Assembly: GCF_017353185.1 (NCBI RefSeq)
Contig: NZ_JAFMYV010000002.1
Coordinates: 1 to 64,000, forward strand
DNA from: Fibrella rubiginis
Lineage (GTDB): Bacteria > Bacteroidota > Bacteroidia > Cytophagales > Spirosomataceae
Direction: 5' to 3'
Length of the DNA stretch: 64,000 bases
Positions 1-6,339 of this stretch are shown piece by piece. A model generated the notes under the pieces. That model had not been told where the DNA came from. It searched no databases and was given only the letters and a program-made list of their open reading frames with translations. Positions within the stretch are counted from its first letter, which is position 1. Each line of letters starts with the position of its first letter. Both the position numbers and the translations under genes were made by a program.

Positions 1-62
1 AAGTCCGTGGTACGTTCGCGAAGCCATTGTTCATTGTACATTCTGCATTGTACATTAACCTT
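1..62. repeat. Right arm of a TACAATG-word palindromic island, cut by the window edge
   Basis: The stretch contains GCGAAGCC followed by repeated CATTGTACATT words. This is the same word and the same loop-proximal motif seen in the islands at 17835-17954 and 53866-54026. It ends next to the stop codon of the 554-residue gene. The other arm would lie outside the window. Confidence 0.6.
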
Positions 63-64
63 GC

Positions 65-1729
65 CTACTTCACTTGCGTATCAAACACGCCGGTTTGCAC
101 CTGGCCATTGCGCTTTACTTGTACCCAGATACGGTAGTGGCCTGGGCGGGGGAAGGCGTAGGGGAACGTAACCATGTTATTGATGCCGGTGCCGTGGTCC
201 ATGCCGGGCATTTGCAGGGCGAGCATAGCATTCTTTTCGGTTTCTGGTTTGGCTTTGAACTGGGTCAGGTAGGTATCAATGCTGTCGCGGAAACGGGCGC
301 CATTGAGTCGGGGCGCTGTGCGTGAGGTATCGGCAATGCGGTTAACCAGCATGGTTTCTGAGGCCATTGAATACGTACCCACGGGATGCAGGTGAATGTA
401 GACTGTACCGTCGGAACGGAGAATGGCGGCGTGACCGCCCATGCCCAGGTAGGGTTCCAGTTTGGCTGCTTTACCAGCCGGGTCGGCCACAGCAAATTTC
501 AGCGTGTATAATTCGCCTGCGTTCAGTATCGGGCTGGGTTTGTCGGTCCAGATCATGGTCGAACCGTCGGTGAGGCGGGTGCTGGCACCGGGTTTTCCGC
601 AGGCCACCATGTCGTTGTCGAGGTGTAATTTTCCAACAGCTTCTTGTTTCACGCCCATCGGTTCAGTGAGCAAATAGCTATCATCGGGGTCGACGGTGCG
701 GAGCGCGGCCTGAGCAGCGGAGACTTTCACCGCCGGAATATCGACGGTATCGGTGAGGGTTTCGGCGTAGCCTGAGCGGTAGACCACATCGGTAAACAGC
801 AGGTAACGACCACCGGGCAAGTTGGGTAATCGTGCCTCAAAATGCAATGAATCGCGACGGGTGGCGTGCAGATGCGCGAAGGCGTCCATACCCGGCATAC
901 GCACCAGAAACGTGTGCATGAGCTTGCCGTGGTCGGGCACGAGCAGGTTGAAATCACGCCGACGTTGCCAGTTTTTGCTGAAGCCGGTGGTGTCAGGTTG
1001 CATGGTGAGCACCACTTGTCCTTTGTCGTCAGGAATGGCCTTGCTGATAAGCGGAACAGGTTTATAAAGCTGGTAGGTCCGGTATTCGTCGGCCCAGCTA
1101 TTCCACCACATCCGTCCGCCCGACAGCACCATCACTAAAACAACCCCACCGACAACCATCCCCGCCAGTCGACGGCGGCCTAGCTTTTTTGTTGCTTCGT
1201 CTCCCGGCTTACTGACACCGTCGGCATTGCTGGCCCCGATGATTGTTATTAGCATAGCAACCAGCAGCAGGCCCATTACGGCCAGCCCGGCACCAGTTCC
1301 GGCGGGCATCTCGCGGGTGGCGGTCGAGTTTGCCATCATTGGAATGACCAATTCGGCTTTGCCATCGGGGCCATTAAGGGTTAGCTCAACACTAGTCGAG
1401 CCAGACTGCATAAACCAGATAGCACCTTCATAACGGTCATTCCCGACGGCTTTCAGGGCTTCGGCTTCGGGTGAACCTTCATCGCCTTCAAAGAAAAAAA
1501 CGGGCCGACCCACTATGCTGGTTACCCGACCTTTCTCTACATAAACAGTTACCTGGGCGGTGCCCGGCACCACGTCGGGCGGCTGCACACTGATGAGCAG
1601 TTGGTAGTTGCCCACCCGTTTTTGCACAACTACGCCAGCACTACCCACGTGGGCGTAACTACTGAGCGAATGGGTGGTTGAAAGAATAAACAAACAGAAA
1701 AAGAGCAGGCGGGGGAGAAGGCGTTTCAT
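65..1729 (-). CDS. Exported, membrane-anchored Met/His-rich protein (possible copper-handling, CopC/YtkA-like domains)
   Basis: 554 residues. Residues 1-26 form a signal peptide, and cleavage after SSYA would expose an N-terminal His (HVGS), as in CopC-type copper proteins. An Ig-like domain at about 27-130 resembles YtkA/FixH-type folds. Two membrane segments follow at about 147-165 and 188-206. The C-terminal half is rich in His and Met clusters (PDHGKLMHTFLVRMPGMDAF, AHLHA, YIHLHP, MPGMDHG), spaced like metal sites. The polytopic protein at 1868-3106 lies just upstream on the same strand, separated only by the palindrome at 1748-1866, so the two probably form one transcription unit. Metal binding is inferred from residue composition, and no exact family was recognised. 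No Shine-Dalgarno sequence precedes the ATG. Confidence 0.75.
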   Translation of the reverse strand: MKRLLPRLLFFCLFILSTTHSLSSYAHVGSAGVVVQKRVGNYQLLISVQPPDVVPGTAQVTVYVEKGRVTSIVGRPVFFFEGDEGSPEAEALKAVGNDRYEGAIWFMQSGSTSVELTLNGPDGKAELVIPMMANSTATREMPAGTGAGLAVMGLLLVAMLITIIGASNADGVSKPGDEATKKLGRRRLAGMVVGGVVLVMVLSGGRMWWNSWADEYRTYQLYKPVPLISKAIPDDKGQVVLTMQPDTTGFSKNWQRRRDFNLLVPDHGKLMHTFLVRMPGMDAFAHLHATRRDSLHFEARLPNLPGGRYLLFTDVVYRSGYAETLTDTVDIPAVKVSAAQAALRTVDPDDSYLLTEPMGVKQEAVGKLHLDNDMVACGKPGASTRLTDGSTMIWTDKPSPILNAGELYTLKFAVADPAGKAAKLEPYLGMGGHAAILRSDGTVYIHLHPVGTYSMASETMLVNRIADTSRTAPRLNGARFRDSIDTYLTQFKAKPETEKNAMLALQMPGMDHGTGINNMVTFPYAFPRPGHYRIWVQVKRNGQVQTGVFDTQVK

Positions 1730-1747
1730 GGAGGAGGTTTAATAGCA

Positions 1748-1866
1748 GTCTCACGGAGCAAATCGCCGCGACGGCGGACCGTCCGTGCTGTGAATTATAA
1801 CAGGTGGAAAACACCGACGGTCCGCCGTCGCGGCAAATCGTCGCAGCGGCGGACCGTCCGTGAGAC
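1748..1866. repeat. Palindromic island, GGCGGACCGTCCG word
   Basis: The outer arms GTCTCACGGA (1748-1757) and TCCGTGAGAC (1857-1866) enclose inner arms, CGCCGCGACGGCGGACCGT against its complement at about 1816-1834. A further copy of GGCGGACCGTCCG lies in the right half. The island sits between the stop of the polytopic membrane gene and the start of the Met/His-rich gene, two co-directional genes. Related GGACGGTCCG words recur near 21999, 27935, 40925 and 43235. Confidence 0.8.
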
Positions 1867-1867
1867 G

Positions 1868-3106
1868 TTACCGTACAACGCGCCGCATCCAGTTACCCCA
1901 CCACAGGCCAATGCGGGCAGACACAAACGCGATAAGCAGCGCTATGCCAAATTCGGTGGCAAACTGACCCGCCGTTTGGTTAAACCACGGGCCAAACTTG
2001 TAGCGGTATTCCCAGTTGGGATCTTCAGCGTACATCCACGAATGGCTCATAAAGAACCAGTTACGGGCCAGCGGCGATTCTTGCAGGAATCCACCGAACG
2101 GCCATTGTACGGCCAGGAAAACAAGCATAAAGACTATCGCCGCTATGGCCGCTAATAGCCAGTCGTTCAGTGGTTTAACGACGCGGCCTGTTGAAAAACG
2201 ATTGAACACCCAATCGAGGGCGAGTCCCGGAAAGACGAGCAACATGGGAAAAACAAACGCCTGGTAATGGGTAATCGGGTTTCGGACCGGACTCAGTTTA
2301 GGTGTGGCCGGAAATTGCTGGAGTACCCAGCTTGGCACCGCAATCACCAGCATATAAACGGCTGCTACCGTCAGGATAGGATAACGAAACCGGGTGTCAC
2401 CGCTTACCGCGCGACCAATGGTCATCAGCAGAAACGGAAATATGATGGCGGCGTTGGTGTAGTATGACGAGTTGTGCGAGGCATACCGCCCCAAATTTTC
2501 CGATACCAGCACAAACAAGACGCTAAGCATAAACGCGCTTGATAGCGTAAACAGCAATCGGATGCGGGCTGCCTGCCGGGGATCGGTTTGGCTGTTGGTC
2601 TGATTTTGCTGGGCTAACACCGCCACAATAGCCCCAAACTGCACCATCATCATACCCACCAGCAAAATCGTATGGGGTGGCGTAAGAATCTGGACGTCAA
2701 GGCCGTAGGTGTTGTGCCACCAGTCGTCGAAAGGGGCGGAGGTAAGCATGGCCAGGGCTCCCCACACGCAATACATGGCGCCGAGTGACCCGTAGAAAAC
2801 GCCCCAGAACCGCACTGACTTGGGCCGGTCGGGGTGATTTTTCTCAAACGTCATGGACAGAATCTGGTAGCCCGAAAACAGGCCCGATACCAGGGCGCCG
2901 GTATACATGACCACGTGCGGTGCCGAAAACAGCCCGTCGCGGCCAATGCTCATATGCCACATTATGTCCCAGAGCAGGCCCATGATGATGCAGAATGAGG
3001 CGAAAACGACGGCGTATACGTAGGTGGGTAATCCGAGCCGCCAATCGGTGGGGCGGGATGGAGTAAGGGGGTATGCCGGGGCGGAGTCAGGAAAGGCAGC
3101 TTGCAT
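1868..3106 (-). CDS. Polytopic membrane protein with duplicated W-H...G-x-D...P-H motif
   Basis: 412 residues with about nine or ten hydrophobic segments and no signal peptide. Two motifs, one after the other, look like an internal duplication: WDIMWHMSIGRDGLFSAPH near residue 46 and DDWWHNTYGLDVQILTPPH near 126. Each carries an aromatic-His pair, Gly-x-Asp, and a Pro-His that would sit at a membrane boundary, suggesting metal or heme ligands. It is the upstream neighbour of the Met/His-rich exported protein, so a joint role in metal handling or respiration is plausible but unproven. I could not assign a named family. The protein ends in a basic tail (WMRRVVR), consistent with a cytoplasmic C-terminus. 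Confidence 0.75.
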   Translation of the reverse strand: MQAAFPDSAPAYPLTPSRPTDWRLGLPTYVYAVVFASFCIIMGLLWDIMWHMSIGRDGLFSAPHVVMYTGALVSGLFSGYQILSMTFEKNHPDRPKSVRFWGVFYGSLGAMYCVWGALAMLTSAPFDDWWHNTYGLDVQILTPPHTILLVGMMMVQFGAIVAVLAQQNQTNSQTDPRQAARIRLLFTLSSAFMLSVLFVLVSENLGRYASHNSSYYTNAAIIFPFLLMTIGRAVSGDTRFRYPILTVAAVYMLVIAVPSWVLQQFPATPKLSPVRNPITHYQAFVFPMLLVFPGLALDWVFNRFSTGRVVKPLNDWLLAAIAAIVFMLVFLAVQWPFGGFLQESPLARNWFFMSHSWMYAEDPNWEYRYKFGPWFNQTAGQFATEFGIALLIAFVSARIGLWWGNWMRRVVR

Positions 3107-3200
3107 GAGTTTGGTTCAGAACGAGTTGAACCAAAGATGCAGAAAAGTCGGAATGGGTTGCCCGTAGAATTACACGAGCGGTGAACTGTTGCGGCAACGG

Positions 3201-3338
3201 CTATTTCGACCAGAAACCTTTGGCAATCAGGTACGGGATCAAAAGCCAGAGGAGGCCTTTGATGAGGAAGAATAAGAACCCGGCCCAGCCCAGGCGCTTA
3301 AACCACAACCGGAATTTGTTATCTGTTGGTGCTTCCAC
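3201..3338 (-). CDS. 45-residue single-pass membrane peptide
   Basis: The reading frame starts at GTG (complement of 3336-3338) and ends at TAG (3201-3203). The product begins MEAPTDNKFRLWFKRLGW and continues with a hydrophobic helix rich in Leu, Phe and Ile (about residues 18-40), ending IAKGFWSK. Short proteins of the pattern 'KKLGWAGFLFFLIKGLxW' are, as far as I recall, common in Cytophagales, so I believe it is expressed. The start codon lies at the edge of the 49-bp perfect palindrome at 3338-3460, so the 5' leader would be the palindrome itself. Function is unknown. It is too short for ordinary gene callers and easily missed. Confidence 0.6.
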   Translation of the reverse strand: MEAPTDNKFRLWFKRLGWAGFLFFLIKGLLWLLIPYLIAKGFWSK

Positions 3339-3460
3339 GTAGAGATTTACGAATTACGAGGTACGATTTACGATTTTTGCTGACGCATGAAATTGCTATA
3401 GAGCAAAAGGAGCGTCAGCAAAAATCGTAAATCGTACCTCGTAATTCGTAAATCTCTACG
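3338..3460. repeat. Perfect 49-bp inverted repeat, TTTACGA word, GCTGACGC loop motif
   Basis: Arms 3338-3386 and 3412-3460 are perfectly complementary, with a 25-nt loop. The arms are built of ATTTACGA/ATTACGAGG words and end in GCTGACGC at the loop side. The palindrome fills the gap between the stop codon of the 3456-4715 gene (its TAG lies inside the right arm) and the GTG start of the small ORF at 3338. Confidence 0.95.
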
Positions 3461-4715
3461 TTTTCTGTTTTTTCTTTTTCGCCGCCGGGAAGAGAATGTT
3501 ATTCAAAATGAGCCGGTAGCCTGCCGAGTTGGGGTGCAGGTTCAGATCGGTGGGTTCCTCGCCGATCTCGTGGCGGTAGTCTTCGGGGTCGTGGCCGCCG
3601 TAGAAGGTGAAGAAGCCTTTGCCGTAGGGCGCATGAATGTACCGCGCCTCGCCCGCCGCCCGGTTTTCGGCCAGAATGTCTACCTGCGGTTTGATGTAGG
3701 CCTTTTTAAACGCCGTGGTCTGCCCCATAAAGCCCTTGATTGTGCTTTGGTGGTTCTGCGTCAGCATGGTAGGAATGGGGTTCCACTTGGCCGAAAACTG
3801 AAACAGCGTGAAGTAATCGTTGTGCTCACTCAGACCGCGTTCTTCGGGTTGATTGTCGATGTTCGAGAACTCGATCATATACGGGTTGGTGTACACCTGA
3901 AAATCCTTGAAAGCCATTGTCTGGCTGAAATCAAGTTTGCTGTTACACTGCGGGTCGAACGGGTCGCCGTCGTAGAAGGTGTCCACAATGTCGGTGTTCT
4001 GCGCCGCCAGGGCAATGTCGTAGGTATCGGTAGCATTGCACATGGCAAACATGTAGCCCCCGCCGAGGGCAAAATCGCGGATTTTTTTCACCACCGCCAG
4101 CTTCATCTGCGGCACTTTGGTGAAGCCAAACTTCTGGGTGATCACTTCGGCTTCGCGGCGCTGGGCGATATACCAAGGCTGGTCTTTCATGTGGAAAAAC
4201 TTACCGAACTGGCCCGTGAAATCTTCGTGGTGCAGGTGCAGCCAGTCGTATTCGGGCAGTTTGCTATTTAGTACCTCTTCGTCGAAAACCACGTCGTAGG
4301 GTATCTCGGCATAGGCCATTACCATCGTCACGGCATCGTCCCAGGGTTGCTTGGTCTTGGGCGAATACACGGCCACTTTGGGCGCTTTCTGGAGCTTCAC
4401 GGCATCCATGTTCGCGTTGGGCGAATTGATTTCGGCCAGGATATTAGCTGCGTCGGCGTCGGAAATGGTCTCGAACGTGACGCCCCGAATGAGCATTTCT
4501 TTGGAAAAAGCAGGTGACTGCGGCATCAGAAACGACCCGCCCCGGTAGTTGAGCAGCCAGTCGATTTCGGTGTCGTGCGTTTTCAGCACCCAATAGGCAA
4601 TTCCGTAGGCCTTCAGGTGGTTTTTCTGCGCCTCGTCCATCGGCACCAGAATACGGGCGGCAAAACTGGCCGTCGAGAGCAGAAAAAGGACAAGCGGTAG
4701 GAGTAAGCGTCTCAT
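3456..4715 (-). CDS. Exported protein of the Bacteroidota 'asparagine synthetase B'-labelled family
   Basis: 419 residues from the ATG at 4715 (MRRLLLPLVLFLLSTASF, a clear signal peptide). The frame is open 31 codons further upstream, but that extension is only translated TACAATG-word repeat, so I reject it. The mature protein begins RILVPMDEAQKNHLKAYGIA and contains HLHHEDFTGQFGKFFH and MFAMCNATDTYD. Homologues in this phylum are, from memory, labelled asparagine synthetase B. I see no N-terminal nucleophile Cys and no SGGxDS motif of true AsnB, and the protein is exported, so that activity is doubtful. The name is best treated as a label, with function unknown. Confidence 0.75.
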   Translation of the reverse strand: MRRLLLPLVLFLLSTASFAARILVPMDEAQKNHLKAYGIAYWVLKTHDTEIDWLLNYRGGSFLMPQSPAFSKEMLIRGVTFETISDADAANILAEINSPNANMDAVKLQKAPKVAVYSPKTKQPWDDAVTMVMAYAEIPYDVVFDEEVLNSKLPEYDWLHLHHEDFTGQFGKFFHMKDQPWYIAQRREAEVITQKFGFTKVPQMKLAVVKKIRDFALGGGYMFAMCNATDTYDIALAAQNTDIVDTFYDGDPFDPQCNSKLDFSQTMAFKDFQVYTNPYMIEFSNIDNQPEERGLSEHNDYFTLFQFSAKWNPIPTMLTQNHQSTIKGFMGQTTAFKKAYIKPQVDILAENRAAGEARYIHAPYGKGFFTFYGGHDPEDYRHEIGEEPTDLNLHPNSAGYRLILNNILFPAAKKKKQKT

Positions 4716-4742
4716 TGGCAGGTCAGCAAGCTGGTTAGCTAG

Positions 4743-4750
4743 TAGCTTTG
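4743..4750 (+). promoter_or_regulatory. Possible -7 box (TAGCTTTG) for the ABC permease
   Basis: The sequence matches the Bacteroidota TAnnTTTG consensus. If used, the transcript leader (about 130 nt) would contain the whole island at 4771-4880. The match is short and no convincing -33 element was seen. Confidence 0.3.
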
Positions 4751-4770
4751 TAACGAAGAAAAAAAGGCTC

Positions 4771-4880
4771 AATGTACAATGAACAATGTATAATGTACAA
4801 TGGCTCATCAGCCAGCGTACTTAATCCGACTAACTCTGCCGTAAGTGACATTGTACATTGTGCATTATACATTGTTCATT
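4771..4880. repeat. TACAATG-word palindromic island in a divergent gap
   Basis: The left arm 4771-4802 and right arm 4849-4880 are built of AATGTACAATG/AATGAACAATG words and pair over about 25 bp with one mismatch. The loop contains CATCAGCC and GCCGTAAGTG. The island lies between two divergently transcribed starts (4715 minus, 4885 plus), so here it cannot be a simple terminator of either gene. Confidence 0.85.
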
Positions 4881-4884
4881 AAAA

Positions 4885-6123
4885 ATGAATATACTCGAAA
4901 ATATCCGCGAAGGGTGGCGTTCTATTCTCAGCAACCGGCTGCGGACTATCCTGACGGCCCTCATTATTGCCATTGGCATCACCTCGCTGGTGGGTACGCT
5001 CACGGCTATCGACGGCATTCAGGCTTCCCTTAACAGCAGTTTCGAGGGGCTGGGTGCCAACACGTTCAGCATTGGCCCCCGGCAGGAAACGCGCCGGTTT
5101 AGTGGCCGGGTGATCCAGAAAGACCGGGCCATCGACTACCACGAAGCCCTTGCGTTTAAAAAACGGTACAAATACGGGGCCACAATCACCATTTCTGCAC
5201 CCATAACGGGGGCGGGGCAGGTGAAGTATGGCTCAAAGAAAACGAACCCTAATGTGCAGGTCTTGGGTATAGACGAAGGCTATTTGCCCGTAAAAAGCTA
5301 CAAAATGGCGCAGGGAAGAGCCTTCACTGCCAATGACATCGACTTGTCGCTCAACGTGGCCCTGATTGGCAGCGAACTGGCCGGTACCCTGTTCGGTAAA
5401 AATATAAACCCGATTGGGCAGGTGATTCGAGTAATGGGCGGGCAGTTTCGGGTGTTGGGTGTACTGGCCAAAAAAGGCTCGCTCTCTGGGGCTGGCGATG
5501 ACCGAATCGTGCTGGTACCTTTTGAAACAGGGCGTCAGCTGGCTGGAGACCGGGCGTTGACATTCAACATTTCGGCGTCGGTTACGCAGATTAACGATCA
5601 GGATATGGCCGTGGGCGAGGCCACCGGGCTTATGCGCCAAATTCGTCACGACCCGCTGGGCCAGCCCGACTCGTTTGAAATTCAGCGCGACAATGCCCTG
5701 CTTGATGACATTGCCGATACAACGGGGTATCTGCGCTGGGGTGGGTTTGGCATTGGGGCCATAACACTGCTGGGAGCCGCCATTGCCCTTATGAATATCA
5801 TGCTGGTCTCTGTGACCGAGCGTACCCGGGAAATCGGCATCCGGAAATCGCTGGGAGCTACGCCGAGCCGCATTCGTCAACAGTTTTTATTCGAGGCTAT
5901 TGTCATCTGTTTGCTGGGTGGTGTAGTTGGCATTCTGCTGAGCCTGATGCTGGGCAACGTAGTAGCAAGCGCCATCAGTAACGGGGCCGGGCGCTTTGTA
6001 GTGCCCTGGCTGTGGATGGTGCTGGGCGTTGTGGTGTGCATAGCAGTTGGCTTATTTTCAGGTATTTACCCCGCAATCCGTGCTTCCCGGCTAGACCCGA
6101 TAGAGGCATTACGGTATGAGTAA
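4885..6123 (+). CDS. MacB/FtsX-type ABC transporter permease
   Basis: 412 residues from the ATG at 4885 (MNILENIREGWRSILSNRLR). Upstream in-frame codons encode only repeat words and were excluded. The layout is typical of MacB_PCD plus FtsX: a first TM segment at about 20-40, a large extracytoplasmic domain (about 45-275), then three TM segments near 285-310, 335-360 and 370-400. The motifs VTERTREIGIRKSLGATPSR and the C-terminal YPAIRASRLDPIEALRYE are diagnostic of this family. It would work with a MacB-like ATPase, which is not in the window, so the substrate (peptide, lipid or drug) is open. Confidence 0.9.
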   Translation: MNILENIREGWRSILSNRLRTILTALIIAIGITSLVGTLTAIDGIQASLNSSFEGLGANTFSIGPRQETRRFSGRVIQKDRAIDYHEALAFKKRYKYGATITISAPITGAGQVKYGSKKTNPNVQVLGIDEGYLPVKSYKMAQGRAFTANDIDLSLNVALIGSELAGTLFGKNINPIGQVIRVMGGQFRVLGVLAKKGSLSGAGDDRIVLVPFETGRQLAGDRALTFNISASVTQINDQDMAVGEATGLMRQIRHDPLGQPDSFEIQRDNALLDDIADTTGYLRWGGFGIGAITLLGAAIALMNIMLVSVTERTREIGIRKSLGATPSRIRQQFLFEAIVICLLGGVVGILLSLMLGNVVASAISNGAGRFVVPWLWMVLGVVVCIAVGLFSGIYPAIRASRLDPIEALRYE

Positions 6124-6127
6124 AATC

Positions 6128-6143
6128 CGCATTTATTAATGCG
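6128..6143. other. Short hairpin after the ABC permease
   Basis: CGCATT-TATT-AATGCG forms a 6-bp stem five bases past the stop codon. No T run follows, so this is at best a weak terminator. Confidence 0.3.
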
Positions 6144-6281
6144 TATACTCTATCTACTTGATCAAAAAAGCCGCATTTTATATATAATCTATCCAGTTTA
6201 CTGTATGAGTTTTACCAGTGTCTCTTCTGATTAGCACGAATAGGATGTGGTGTTAAGCAAGGATTAAAAAATTATGTGGTC

Positions 6282-6289
6282 TATATTTG
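6282..6289 (+). promoter_or_regulatory. -7 box (TATATTTG) of the TonB receptor gene
   Basis: TATATTTG matches TAnnTTTG and lies 50 bp upstream of the ATG at 6340. It places transcription start near 6295, downstream of an in-frame ATG at 6274, which supports 6340 as the true start. Confidence 0.55.
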
Positions 6290-6339
6290 TTAACGAGCAA
6301 TACAAAATTGCTCTTCTAATCAAAAAGACCGTAGATCCT

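Noticed and set aside
3534..4271. 245-codon plus-strand open frame
   Set aside because: It is antisense to the 3456-4715 gene with no recognisable domain; long antisense frames are common at this base composition.
3456..4715. True asparagine synthetase activity
   Set aside because: There is no N-terminal catalytic Cys and no SGGxDS ATP-pyrophosphatase motif, and the protein carries a signal peptide. The family label seems misleading.
4716..4808. N-terminal extension of the asparagine synthetase B-like protein
   Set aside because: The extra 31 codons translate TACAATG repeat words, and a clean signal peptide begins at 4715.
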